49,472 bases of DNA from an uncultured Muribaculum sp. (GCA_910578785.1 CAJTSJ010000020.1:1-49472); one strand, 5' to 3'; counted from the first letter of the stretch, positions 16,168-24,865 are shown. Program-made: numbers and translations. Notes: a model not told the origin generated them from the letters alone.

Positions 16168-17958
16168 TTAGATGGCGTCGTCTTCTATGTTTTCAATTGA
16201 TTCGGGTGCGGGTTCGTCGGATGTAGCGGCTTCAAGCTTCTTCATGATGGAGAAGATGAATGCTGCCGACAGCAGACAGATACAGATGAGTATGCCCCAG
16301 ATGACAGCTACCGAAATCTTGCCCCAGAGGAGCATCGGTATGGACACGAGGTAGTTGCCGATTGCTGTAGCCGCAAACCAGCCGCCCATCATCGAGCCTT
16401 TCAGCTTCGGAGGCGCTACCTTGCTGACGAACGATATGCCCATCGGCGACAGAAGAAGTTCAGCGAAGGTGAGGAGCAGATAGGTGGATATCAGCCAGTT
16501 GGACGATACGGCACCGTTGGTTCCGACGAGGTTGAGCGAGGCAAACACCATCACGCCGTAGGCTGCGGCGGCCATCACCATACCGTAGCCGATCTTGCGC
16601 GGAGCGGAAGGCTCTTTTCCCTTCTTGGCAAGCCATGCGAACAGGGCCATCGAGAACGGTGTCAATGCAACTACATAGAACGGGTTGAACTGCTGGTATA
16701 CCGCGGGGTCTACGCCTTCTACCACTTCCGGAGTGATTGAGTAGATGTACCATACAAGCCCGGCGAGCGCCAGAAGAATCACACCGCAGATGGTGCGTCC
16801 TTTGGCGGTGGTGCTCTGAATCATTCCGAACAGTGCATATACACCTGCCGCGATGGCCACGAGCGCCCAGATGTTGAATCCGATGCGGGTCCAGCCTGTA
16901 GCGTCCGGCGATGTGCAGCTCTTGGCAAACTCAGTTAGTGTCTGACCGTTCTGGTGGAATACCATCCAGAAGAAGATAACTACTGCAAACACAAGAAGAA
17001 GGGCCACGACGCGCTGTTTGGTCTGCTCGGGCGTAAGCTCCTTGGCGGCTTTGACAGCGGTCTTTTTGGTGTCGGCGGCTTTTTTGTCGGTAATTATGTG
17101 GGCATAAGTGCGGCGTCCGAGGGTGTAGATGAGGAAGCTGACTATTAGCGATACGCAGGCAAGCGCGAATGCGTAGGAGCATCCTGTGGAGAATGTGGAG
17201 ATATACTCGTTGGCAAAATTCAGGAGCGCGTCTGACGACCATCCGCATTCACCTGCAAAGTTGGTGAGATATTGGGTAAGGAATGCCGGGAGGTCGCCGC
17301 CGGCCTGCATGCCGTTCTGTGTGGCAAATTCGGTCATGGTCTTGATTTTCTCCGGATCGGCGGGCATGTTGGTGAAGCTATTGGTGTCGATACACCAGTT
17401 GCACACGGTCGCCGCCATCGGATTGTTGGTCAGGAATCCGGCTTTTGAGAGCGCGAGGTTCTTAAGGCCGATGGCCGCCATGGGGGCAAACATCGAACCG
17501 AGGTTGATGGCCATGTAGAACAGAGAGAAGGCCGCGTCACGGCGTTCGCTGTATCTGGGGTCGTTGTAAAGGTCGCCGACCATCACCTGCAGGTTGCCCT
17601 TGAACAGACCGGTACCCACCGATATGAGCAACAGGGCCGCGAAAAGAATCATCATTGAGGTGTTGGAGCGCACCGGGGTCGGAGCTGAGATAAGCGCGTA
17701 GCCTACAAACATCACGGCGATACCCGAGACAACGCATTTTGAGAAACTCCACTTGTCGGCCAGCCATCCGCCTACGAGCGGCATGAAGTAAACCAACGCA
17801 AGGAAAATTGAGAAAATCTGTCCGGTCCAGGTGGCGTCGAAGCCAAATTTAGCCTGAAGGTAGAACAGGAAGATGGCAAGCATGGTGTAGTAGCCGAATC
17901 GTTCGCCGGTATTGGCGAGCGCCAGTACGTACAGACCATTGGGTTGATTTTTAAACAT
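16168..17958 (-). CDS. POT-family proton-dependent oligopeptide transporter
   Basis: This 596-residue inner-membrane protein of the major facilitator superfamily has about 14 hydrophobic segments. The N terminus carries the POT signature ANTGERFGYYTM, and the PTR2 region FSIFLALVYFMPLVGGWLAD follows. In canonical POTs the first helix has ExxERF; here the first Glu is Asn16, with Glu19 and Arg20 kept. The family imports di- and tripeptides with protons. The large loop around residues 180-250 with several cysteines is longer than in classical members. The gene lies 35 bases after sufE on the same strand, so it probably belongs to an operon with the M28 peptidase, which would supply peptides (inference). 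Confidence 0.93.
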   Translation of the reverse strand: MFKNQPNGLYVLALANTGERFGYYTMLAIFLFYLQAKFGFDATWTGQIFSIFLALVYFMPLVGGWLADKWSFSKCVVSGIAVMFVGYALISAPTPVRSNTSMMILFAALLLISVGTGLFKGNLQVMVGDLYNDPRYSERRDAAFSLFYMAINLGSMFAPMAAIGLKNLALSKAGFLTNNPMAATVCNWCIDTNSFTNMPADPEKIKTMTEFATQNGMQAGGDLPAFLTQYLTNFAGECGWSSDALLNFANEYISTFSTGCSYAFALACVSLIVSFLIYTLGRRTYAHIITDKKAADTKKTAVKAAKELTPEQTKQRVVALLLVFAVVIFFWMVFHQNGQTLTEFAKSCTSPDATGWTRIGFNIWALVAIAAGVYALFGMIQSTTAKGRTICGVILLALAGLVWYIYSITPEVVEGVDPAVYQQFNPFYVVALTPFSMALFAWLAKKGKEPSAPRKIGYGMVMAAAAYGVMVFASLNLVGTNGAVSSNWLISTYLLLTFAELLLSPMGISFVSKVAPPKLKGSMMGGWFAATAIGNYLVSIPMLLWGKISVAVIWGILICICLLSAAFIFSIMKKLEAATSDEPAPESIENIEDDAI

Positions 17959-17993
17959 AGCTTATAATTAATTGGTTTTTAATTGTTTTCTCG

Positions 17994-18434
17994 TCAGTTT
18001 TTGCCTTCCGCTTCGAGTTTGGCTTTGTAGGCGAGCGCATATAGCTTCATCTGCTTAACCAGCGCTGCAAGTCCGTTGCTTCGTGTAGGCGACAGATTTT
18101 CGGCCAGTCCGATTTTGTCTACGAAGTAGAGGTCGGCATCGGCGATCTCTGCCGGAGTGTGGCCGCTCAGAACTCTGAGGAGCATGCTTATTATGCCCTT
18201 TACGATGATGGCGTCGCTGTCGGCCTTGAACACTACCGTGCCTTCCTGATTGAGGTCGGCGTGCAGCCAGGCGCGGCTCTGGCATCCTTCGATAAGGTAT
18301 TGCGGGGTTTTATACTCTTCGGGCATTGGATCGAGCGCGTTGCCCATGTCGATGATGTAGGCATAGCGGTCCATCCAGTCGTCTATGTCGTTGAATTCTT
18401 CAATCAGTTCGTCCTGTATCTCGTTGATTGTCAT
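17994..18434 (-). CDS. sufE: SufE-family sulfur acceptor protein
   Basis: This 146-residue cytoplasmic protein takes persulfide sulfur from a cysteine desulfurase (SufS) and passes it to Fe-S assembly. The acceptor Cys51 lies in the GCQS motif, the same position as in E. coli SufE, and the upstream M-P-x-E-Y-K and C-terminal LSPTRSNG segments are family-typical. No other suf genes are nearby. It sits 11 bases after the M28 peptidase gene and 35 before the transporter gene, an operon with no obvious functional link. Confidence 0.95.
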   Translation of the reverse strand: MTINEIQDELIEEFNDIDDWMDRYAYIIDMGNALDPMPEEYKTPQYLIEGCQSRAWLHADLNQEGTVVFKADSDAIIVKGIISMLLRVLSGHTPAEIADADLYFVDKIGLAENLSPTRSNGLAALVKQMKLYALAYKAKLEAEGKN

Positions 18435-18445
18435 ATCTTGGAATA

Positions 18446-19423
18446 TTAATGTTGTGGCTGTTCATTATATATAACGTTGGCTACGGTCTGGCCTACGGCT
18501 TTGAGCGTCGCGGAGTCGATATTGTCCATGTCATCGTTGACGGTGTGCCACGACGGGTGAAACGAACCTGTCGATTCGTTGGCGCACTCTATGATGTCGA
18601 TGCAGGGAATGCCGGCGCGGTTGATGAACATGTGGTCGTCGACCACTGCGCCTGCCCGGCGGTTGACAAACCGATCGCCGTAGCCTGACGCATTGGCCAT
18701 GGCCCACACGCGGTCGTTGACCGACGGCGCAAACTGTTCGGAGACATACTCTCTCGTGAACCTTGCATCGCGTCCACCCACCATGTCGAGCAGGATTCCG
18801 TAGACGGGCTTGTCAGATGCCTTGTATGGCATCTGTGATATCCATTTCTGGGTTCCGAGACACCAGCTCATGTCCTGCGATTCGGCTCCGGAATCTTCTC
18901 CGTCGACAAACAGAAGGTCGACACCGATTTGTGGCCGTTCCCGGCCGAATATGCGTGCCAGCTCAAGCAACACTCCTGTGCCGCTGGCTCCGTCGTTGGC
19001 TCCGGGGACTGGTTTGGTGTGGTTGTCGGGATCGGGGTCGTTGTCGGCCCACGGACGTGTGTCCCAGTGGGCAAGCAGAAGCACCCTGCGCTTGGCGTCG
19101 GGATTGAATCTTGCCATTATGTTGTTAAGCTGAAGCTGTTCGCCTTTGAAGTTTTCGGCTGTAGTGCGGTACTCGATTATGGTGTCCGCTCCGAACGCGT
19201 TTAAACGGTCGATGATATATTGACCGCAGTCCGAATGCCCTTTGGTTCCGGGAACTCTTGGCCCGAATCCCACCTGTGCGCCGACATATTTATAAGCGCT
19301 GTCGGCATTGAATTCAACCTTTTCCGGCGACTTTTGCACCGGGGCGTCGCCGACGGCCTTGGTCTTATTGCTGTTACAGGCCATAAGGGTCAGTAATATG
19401 AGAGCTAAACGTAGACGTTTCAT
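18446..19423 (-). CDS. M28-family peptidase, glutaminyl-peptide cyclotransferase-like lipoprotein
   Basis: This 325-residue protein has a lipoprotein signal peptide ending in LMAC. The M28 zinc motifs are visible: LLLAHWDTRPWAD, PGANDGASGTG with the bridging Asp, LLFVDGEDSGAE with the catalytic acidic residues, and FHPSWHTVNDD with the last His. The AHWDTRPWAD form is typical of bacterial glutaminyl cyclases, which close N-terminal Gln to pyroglutamate, although an aminopeptidase activity is possible. Location is the cell envelope. Its stop is 11 bases before sufE, and the operon probably continues to the POT transporter. Confidence 0.88.
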   Translation of the reverse strand: MKRLRLALILLTLMACNSNKTKAVGDAPVQKSPEKVEFNADSAYKYVGAQVGFGPRVPGTKGHSDCGQYIIDRLNAFGADTIIEYRTTAENFKGEQLQLNNIMARFNPDAKRRVLLLAHWDTRPWADNDPDPDNHTKPVPGANDGASGTGVLLELARIFGRERPQIGVDLLFVDGEDSGAESQDMSWCLGTQKWISQMPYKASDKPVYGILLDMVGGRDARFTREYVSEQFAPSVNDRVWAMANASGYGDRFVNRRAGAVVDDHMFINRAGIPCIDIIECANESTGSFHPSWHTVNDDMDNIDSATLKAVGQTVANVIYNEQPQH

Positions 19424-19445
19424 GCGTTACTAAATATCAATCATC

Positions 19446-19453
19446 CAAATTTA
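19446..19453 (-). promoter_or_regulatory. candidate -7 box for the peptidase-sufE-POT operon
   Basis: The minus strand reads TAAATTTG, a consensus match 22 bases before the ATG at 19423. A weak TTG -33 lies 22 bases upstream. Confidence 0.5.
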
Positions 19454-19599
19454 CTAAAATCTATCCGACTGATTGCAAGAATGCATTGCGGCACAGAGCG
19501 ATTATACATTTTTTAACTAAATCCCGCGTCGAAACAGGTACATCCGTGCGCACAATTACGTTTTTTCCTGCAAAAAATGGCAATGTCGGTGGAAATGAT

Positions 19600-19607
19600 T
19601 AATTTTG
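19600..19607 (+). promoter_or_regulatory. candidate -7 box for tyrS
   Basis: TAATTTTG matches the consensus and lies 41 bases before the tyrS ATG. The -33 element is weak. Confidence 0.5.
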
Positions 19608-19648
19608 CATATCAATTAAAATAAATCCAACATTTACTTTATCATTCG

Positions 19649-20941
19649 ATGAATTTTGTAGAAGAATTGCGTTGGCGCGGTATGCTCCACGACATGATGC
19701 CCGGAACCGAAGAACTTCTTAACAAAGAGAAGGTCACCGCATATATCGGCTTTGATCCGACTGCTGACTCACTCCATATCGGACATTTGTGCAGTGTGAT
19801 GATTTTACGCCATTTCCAGCGTTGCGGCCATAAACCTCTGGCGCTTATCGGAGGTGCCACAGGTATGATCGGTGACCCGTCGGGAAAGTCGGCTGAGCGT
19901 AATCTCCTTAACGAAGAGACTCTTCAGCGTAACATCGCCGGTATGAAGAAGCAGCTCAGCAAGTTCCTTGATTTTGAATCGAACGAACCCAACAAGGCTG
20001 AGCTTGTCAACAACTATGACTGGATGAAGGACTATACTTTCCTTGATTTTGCCCGTGAGATCGGTAAGCACATCACTGTCAACTACATGATGGCAAAGGA
20101 CTCAGTAAAGAAGCGTCTTAACGGCGAGGCGCGCGACGGCCTGTCGTTTACTGAATTCACATATCAGCTCCTTCAAGGCTATGACTTCCTCCATCTGTAC
20201 GAGACCAAGGGATGTAAGCTTCAGATGGGCGGATCGGACCAGTGGGGCAACATTACTACAGGTTCGGAACTTATACGTCGCACCAACGGCGGTGAAGCGT
20301 ATGCGTTGACCTGCCCTCTGATCACAAAGGCTGACGGCGGTAAATTCGGTAAGACCGAGTCTGGCAACGTATGGCTGAATCCGGAATATACATCGCCTTA
20401 TAAGTTCTATCAGTTCTGGATGAATGTGAGCGATGCCGATGCCGAACGCTATATCAAGATATTCACCGACCTTCCACGTGAGGAGATTGAGGCATTGATT
20501 GAGGAACAGCGCAAGGATCCGGGATTGCGTCCTATACAGAAGCGTCTGGCCAAGGAAGTGACCACTATGGTACATTCCGCCGAGGCTTACGAGGCCGCTG
20601 TCGAGGCTTCGCAGATTTTGTTCAGCAAGAATGCCGCCGAACAGCTCAGAAAGGTCGACGAGGTTACGTTGCTTGACATCTTTGAAGGCGTCGACACCTA
20701 CAATATTCCGCGTGCATCGCTCGGCGGTTCAGTGAAGCTTATTGATCTGTTGACCGAGACCGCACCCGTGTTCCCGAGCAAGGGCGAACTCCGCAAGCTT
20801 GCCCAGCAGAACGGCCTTTCGATCAATAAGGAGAAAGTGACCGATGTCAATGCCCCGGCTGAAGCCGGTCTGTTGCTTGCCGACAAGTACATCCTGGTCC
20901 AGAAAGGCAAAAAACAATACTATCTTCTGATAGCTGAATAG
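19649..20941 (+). CDS. tyrS: tyrosyl-tRNA synthetase
   Basis: This 430-residue class I synthetase charges tRNA-Tyr. It has the HIGH motif (HIGH at 43-46), the KMSKS-equivalent KFGKT at 232-236, and a C-terminal S4 RNA-binding domain (about 360-430). The GFDPTADSLHIGH context and MGGSDQWGN segment fit the TyrRS family, and the length is normal. It is a single-gene unit; a tRNA-Gln gene with its own promoter follows. The ATG fits the family N terminus. Confidence 0.97.
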   Translation: MNFVEELRWRGMLHDMMPGTEELLNKEKVTAYIGFDPTADSLHIGHLCSVMILRHFQRCGHKPLALIGGATGMIGDPSGKSAERNLLNEETLQRNIAGMKKQLSKFLDFESNEPNKAELVNNYDWMKDYTFLDFAREIGKHITVNYMMAKDSVKKRLNGEARDGLSFTEFTYQLLQGYDFLHLYETKGCKLQMGGSDQWGNITTGSELIRRTNGGEAYALTCPLITKADGGKFGKTESGNVWLNPEYTSPYKFYQFWMNVSDADAERYIKIFTDLPREEIEALIEEQRKDPGLRPIQKRLAKEVTTMVHSAEAYEAAVEASQILFSKNAAEQLRKVDEVTLLDIFEGVDTYNIPRASLGGSVKLIDLLTETAPVFPSKGELRKLAQQNGLSINKEKVTDVNAPAEAGLLLADKYILVQKGKKQYYLLIAE

Positions 20942-20996
20942 TCAGTAGGGCGTTAGGGGCTGAATCCTGACGGCTATGAAAAAATAGCAAAGTCTA

Positions 20997-21027
20997 TTGC
21001 ACAACTCAAAAAAAGTGCATAACTTTG
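20997..21027 (+). promoter_or_regulatory. promoter of tRNA-Gln
   Basis: TTG (20997-20999), a 20-base spacer and TAACTTTG (21020-21027) form a consensus promoter. Transcription would begin about 30 bases before the mature tRNA. Confidence 0.7.
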
Positions 21028-21063
21028 CACAGCCTTAGGCCTGAGGGCTTGGGCGACGAGGAT

Positions 21064-21134
21064 TGTCTTATGGTGTAATGGTAGCACTGCAGTTTTTGGT
21101 TCTGCCTGTCTAGGTTCGAATCCTGGTAAGACAA
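21064..21134 (+). tRNA. tRNA-Gln (anticodon TTG)
   Basis: The 71-base gene folds as a cloverleaf. The acceptor arms TGTCTTA (21064-21070) and TAAGACA (21127-21133) pair fully, followed by discriminator A. The D-stem is GTG/CAC, the anticodon loop TTTTGGT gives TTG, and the T-arm is CTAGG-TTCGAAT-CCTGG. The CCA end is not encoded. Confidence 0.95.
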
Positions 21135-21139
21135 CAGCA

Positions 21140-21176
21140 AAATGGGAAGTTAAGCATGGTGCTTGACTTCCCATTT
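21140..21176 (+). terminator. terminator after tRNA-Gln
   Basis: A 17-bp stem (21140-21156 with 21160-21176, one G-T pair) with a 3-base loop; the arms start and end in AAAT/ATTT. It begins six bases after the tRNA. Confidence 0.75.
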
Positions 21177-21203
21177 GCCATTTACATAAATACCTTTATA
21201 AGT

Positions 21204-22103
21204 ATGAGAGCAATGTCAAAATTGTTGTTGGCCGCGTCGCTGATTATCGTGACGCTGATTCCGGCTTATGCCGATGTCGCTTCGGATCTTATCGGAGCAT
21301 GGAAGGGACCTAAGGATTTGATGGTAAATATCTGTGAAGTTCCGGATAGCCGGATCAGCGTTTGTGATTGTGGCATATTTAGGACTTTTGGATGGGTAGA
21401 TGTCGCTGCGACTATAAAAGGCGATTCCCTGATAATTAAGGCAAACGATGTGGACAGTCCTTTTGAAGGCAGGCTTCGTATTGAGTCCGCCGACCGTCTG
21501 TCTGGAACACTGACCATGGGTTATCCCGGTGAAGAGTGGTACTTTAGCGGAAGCACCGAATTTATCAAGCAGAAACCGATTATGCCGGAAAATCTGAATC
21601 ATCAGCTTGAAGATATCATAGACTCCTCTGATTATGGAGTGTTGGCGAATTGTCGGGATATTGTTTGGGATGCCCTGTCGACCATTTCTCCGAAAGCCTA
21701 TGGTTATTCCGAGAAAGGTGATGTTGAGAAATTGCTTAATGCAAAGGTTTATCCTGTCACTCCGGAAGATATGATTGGATTCAAGCGGGTCCGTTCCATT
21801 CAGATCGATGCACGCGATGGCATCTTCTCATATCCGTATTTCAGATGCCGTTTTAATAAATCGGGCGGAAGGGTGTTTTTTGAGAAGACTACAGGCAGTC
21901 AGCGTAAGTCGGGATATATTTATCAGAACAGTCCCGAGTCTTTGATTTTCCTTGGCGGATGGTCGGTCAACGACGATCCGCAGACTGCTTACGGCAGTTC
22001 AAACTCGGTGGTTGGCACTGTCTATAAAATTGGTCCAAGCCGGGCAATAATGATTTTCCCGACCGATGATGACCGTGTCGAGATATACGAACTCACGAAG
22101 TAA
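21204..22103 (+). CDS. secreted protein of unknown function
   Basis: I do not recognise this 299-residue protein. The ATG at 21204 (or 21213) starts a Sec signal peptide with the hydrophobic run LLLAASLIIVTLIPAYA; an earlier in-frame ATG lies inside the tRNA terminator and is rejected. The region after cleavage, starting DLIGAWKGP, looks like a small beta-barrel of the lipocalin-like 'Gly-x-Trp' kind (about 25-115), and the second half (about 140-299) is a separate mixed domain. Expected location is the periplasm or outside. Its stop is one base from the stop of the convergent TonB-C gene and no terminator separates them. Confidence 0.75.
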   Translation: MRAMSKLLLAASLIIVTLIPAYADVASDLIGAWKGPKDLMVNICEVPDSRISVCDCGIFRTFGWVDVAATIKGDSLIIKANDVDSPFEGRLRIESADRLSGTLTMGYPGEEWYFSGSTEFIKQKPIMPENLNHQLEDIIDSSDYGVLANCRDIVWDALSTISPKAYGYSEKGDVEKLLNAKVYPVTPEDMIGFKRVRSIQIDARDGIFSYPYFRCRFNKSGGRVFFEKTTGSQRKSGYIYQNSPESLIFLGGWSVNDDPQTAYGSSNSVVGTVYKIGPSRAIMIFPTDDDRVEIYELTK

Positions 22104-22104
22104 G

Positions 22105-23334
22105 TCAGTCGATTTTACGGCCGGTGGGGTCGATGAAGTACCAGTCGGAGCTATGCCATTGGTGGTATTCGCCACCCGAACCTGCCACTTCCTCCAAGTG
22201 TCCTGAGTCTGTGACCTTTGCGTGTCCGTCCTTGAACGGGAACCCGAATTTGAACCGTGGGGTTATCACGGTGTTCCCTTGTTCGTCGGCATATCCTATA
22301 AGCCCGTTGTCGTCCACGATGCGGTATAGCCCTTCGCTCGGATAGTCCGGGCCGTTGTCAAATCGGTAGGCTTTATAGTGTGTCGACCTGCGGGCTTCGA
22401 AATCGGATATTTTAAACATCACGGGAATGGCCATCCACCATGCAGTATCCGCTCCGTTGACTGAAGCCGGAGTAAATCGAGGAAATGATTTTATGATTCT
22501 CAGCGCTTCTGCATCGAGTTCCAAATCTTTGCTTTTTACCACTTTGGCCGAGTCTACATATCCGTCTTTGTTTACATGAAACATGACTGCCACGCGTCCT
22601 TGATACTCGTTGTCAAATGCTTTTTGCGGATAGCGTAGATTGTCGTAGATGTACTTTATCATGGCTCCGTCTCCGCCCGGGAACTGCGGAGGAATCTCAT
22701 ATTCCATATATGACTGCTCGTCAGGACGCTTTTCCTGGACTTCTATTTCTTCCTTGTCAAGTATGATACCTACTCTGTCGGCTCGGCTGAACCGTAGGAG
22801 CGGAGAGTCGAACACCTCTTTCCTGAAAGACTCTATTGCAGAGTCGTCAGTGGCTTCAAGGGTGACGTCTATGGTCCCGTCGACATTAGAGCCGCAGCTC
22901 ATGTTTAAGCGGATTGGAGAGTGTTCCACTGCGTTTAGAAGAGAGTCGGTCACGGCGCGTTGTTCATTCCAGCTGTATAATCCCATGCCCATGTCAAATT
23001 CGTTTCCATTAAGCATGTTTTCAAGCATTTGCCTGAGTTGGAGCGAATCGCCGATTACGTTGATGGTCAGCCTGTCGTTGTCGTTTACGAAGCATCCGGA
23101 GTACCAGTCGGGTAATGTCATGTCGGAGCTTATGCCGATGCTGCTGGAATCGCATCCGAGGGCCAGTGAAAGCCGTTCGTAGTAAGTCCATGCCGGTTCC
23201 TGTACGGCACCCTCTTCTCCGTATGAAGCGGAAGTATCCTGCGATTCGCTTAATAATGGTGCCGGGCGGTAGGAACGGCAGGAGTATGCGCAGATCGCAG
23301 CGATAAAGGCTAAGGTTAATGCGATTTTGTACAT
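22105..23334 (-). CDS. TonB C-terminal domain protein with WG-repeat tail
   Basis: This protein has 409 residues from the ATG at 23334, which starts a signal peptide (1-19) ending in AYSC, a weak lipobox; in-frame upstream ATGs give no sensible N terminus. Residues 213-310 are a TonB C-terminal domain (PPQFPGGDGAM, then YPQKAF, GRVAVMFHVNKDG and FPRFTPA). Residues 330-409 contain a WG-repeat-like segment (GLIGYADEQGNTVITPRF). The middle part (50-200) is unassigned. Classical TonB has an N-terminal inner-membrane anchor and proline-rich linker; both are absent here, so a direct energy-transducing role is doubtful. A TTACTTTG resembling a -7 box is at 23362-23369. Confidence 0.85.
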   Translation of the reverse strand: MYKIALTLAFIAAICAYSCRSYRPAPLLSESQDTSASYGEEGAVQEPAWTYYERLSLALGCDSSSIGISSDMTLPDWYSGCFVNDNDRLTINVIGDSLQLRQMLENMLNGNEFDMGMGLYSWNEQRAVTDSLLNAVEHSPIRLNMSCGSNVDGTIDVTLEATDDSAIESFRKEVFDSPLLRFSRADRVGIILDKEEIEVQEKRPDEQSYMEYEIPPQFPGGDGAMIKYIYDNLRYPQKAFDNEYQGRVAVMFHVNKDGYVDSAKVVKSKDLELDAEALRIIKSFPRFTPASVNGADTAWWMAIPVMFKISDFEARRSTHYKAYRFDNGPDYPSEGLYRIVDDNGLIGYADEQGNTVITPRFKFGFPFKDGHAKVTDSGHLEEVAGSGGEYHQWHSSDWYFIDPTGRKID

Positions 23335-23390
23335 ATCGGTAGGTTTAATCATGTAAGGTTGCAAAGTAACTAAAAATATTATGTAATAGA

Positions 23391-23430
23391 GATGGATATA
23401 TCGACTTTTTGGTATTTTTGAATGAATTAA
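23391..23430 (+). repeat. direct repeat, copy 1, upstream of the DUF4143 ATPase gene
   Basis: This 40-base stretch matches 24811-24850 at 34 of 40 positions, including an identical TCGACTTTTT and a consensus -7 box TATTTTTG (23413-23420). The two copies bracket the ATPase gene. Confidence 0.7.
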
Positions 23431-23519
23431 ATGAACTTTAATTATGGCTAACAAATTTTGTCTTAATCTCATTTTTTTTGTTTGCTATGACAAATATGAT
23501 TGGATATTCCTACAGTTTA

Positions 23520-23551
23520 TTTGGTACGATTAATAAAATTGTCTATATTTG
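23520..23551 (+). promoter_or_regulatory. promoter of the DUF4143 ATPase, apparently leaderless
   Basis: TTTG (23520-23523), a 20-base spacer and TATATTTG (23544-23551) match the consensus. The ATG follows after only four bases. Confidence 0.7.
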
Positions 23552-23555
23552 AACC

Positions 23556-24767
23556 ATGGAAATTATATCGAGACAACAATATGTTGACCATATTTTGAAA
23601 TATATAGGCAAGGGCATGATAATTGCCCTTACCGGACAGCGTCGTGTAGGTAAAAGTTATGTGATGCGGCAACTTTTGGTCGAGTTGAAATCGCTAAATC
23701 CCGATGCCAATATAGTTTATATAAATAAGGAAAAGAAAAAGTTTGCCGACATCAAAAATGATGATGATTTGTCGCGTTTTCTTGAAGGCAAATTTGCAGA
23801 AGGCGGCGATAATTATCTGTTGATTGACGAAGTACAGGACATTGAAGGATTTGAAAATATTTTGCGGAGTCTTAATGCCGATGAAGAGTGTCAGATTGTC
23901 ATAACGGGAAGTAACGCGAAGATGCTTTCTTCCGAGTTGTCGACCTATCTTGGTGGTCGATACATCGAGATTCATATACAGAGTTTGTCTTATGGGGAGT
24001 TTTTGACTTTTCATAAAATCGTTGATTCGGATGAAAGTTTGCATAAATATCTTGGGTTTGGAGGGTTGCCGCATTTGCATCGTCTTGGACTTGAAAATGA
24101 GGATATGGTGTGGGAATACATCCAAAACATATACAATACGATTGTCTTGAAAGATGTTGTAATTAGGGAAGGTTTACGCAATGTGACGCTGTTTGAGAAT
24201 CTGATAACGTATGTAAGTGACAATGTCGGTCAGCTTGTATCGGCAACATCTTTATCGAAGTATCTGAAATCTCAACGTGTGGAACTTACGCCGTTGTCGG
24301 CTATCAATTATCTTAAGGCCGCCTCTAATGCATATATAATAAATAAAGTAGCACGATATGATATACATGGGAAGCGCCTGCTTGAGACTAATGACAAATA
24401 CTATTTTGAGGATATCGGTCTGCGCAATATGCTCGTCGGAACAAACCGCACCGGGGATATTGAGAAGGTGATTGAAAATGCGGTATACCTTCATCTGAAA
24501 AATCTTGGCTATAAGATAAACGTAGGAACATTGCCGAACGGCGAAATAGATTTCGTTGCAGTGAAAGGGGGAACTCCGGTCTATTTGCAGGTTGCGTATC
24601 TGATAACTGATGACAAGACGATTGAACGTGAGTTCGGTAACCTTTTGAAGATTCAAGACAATTATCCTAAATATGTGGTGTCTATGAATCCGATGGTCAA
24701 GCCTCAGGACTGCAAGGGTGTGAAGCATCTTACGCTACGTGAATTTCTGATGTTGGAATGCCTTTGA
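23556..24767 (+). CDS. AAA-type ATP-binding protein with DUF4143-like C-terminal domain
   Basis: This 403-residue protein has a P-loop ATPase domain with Walker A GQRRVGKS at 27-34 and Walker B YLLIDE ending at Asp91-Glu92, then an ITGSNAKML sensor-like stretch. The C-terminal part (about 200-400) fits DUF4143, with a PD-(D/E)xK-like pattern (GEIDFVAVKGG, then YLQV) that suggests a degenerate or active nuclease fold. Such genes are frequent, multicopy and mobile in Bacteroidales, and their function is not established. It is AT-rich relative to neighbours and bracketed by a 40-bp direct repeat, consistent with insertion. It has its own leaderless-type promoter. Confidence 0.88.
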   Translation: MEIISRQQYVDHILKYIGKGMIIALTGQRRVGKSYVMRQLLVELKSLNPDANIVYINKEKKKFADIKNDDDLSRFLEGKFAEGGDNYLLIDEVQDIEGFENILRSLNADEECQIVITGSNAKMLSSELSTYLGGRYIEIHIQSLSYGEFLTFHKIVDSDESLHKYLGFGGLPHLHRLGLENEDMVWEYIQNIYNTIVLKDVVIREGLRNVTLFENLITYVSDNVGQLVSATSLSKYLKSQRVELTPLSAINYLKAASNAYIINKVARYDIHGKRLLETNDKYYFEDIGLRNMLVGTNRTGDIEKVIENAVYLHLKNLGYKINVGTLPNGEIDFVAVKGGTPVYLQVAYLITDDKTIEREFGNLLKIQDNYPKYVVSMNPMVKPQDCKGVKHLTLREFLMLECL

Positions 24768-24810
24768 CAAACTTATGTAATGCAAATGGACTATTGTCGT
24801 TGATAGATGA

Positions 24811-24850
24811 TATGGATGTGTCGACTTTTTTGTATTTTTGAGTGAATTAT
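24811..24850 (+). repeat. direct repeat, copy 2, with -7 box of the DUF3237 gene
   Basis: Second copy of the 40-base repeat. It contains TATTTTTG (24833-24840), which probably serves as the -7 box for the DUF3237 gene starting 25 bases downstream. No good -33 element is present. Confidence 0.65.
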
Positions 24851-24865
24851 AGTATGATGGATAAT

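Noticed and set aside
23444..23533. Possible 29-residue small gene (MANKFCLNLI...) downstream of the first direct repeat
   Set aside because: It overlaps the -33 of the ATPase promoter, has no conserved feature and is expected by chance in AT-rich sequence.
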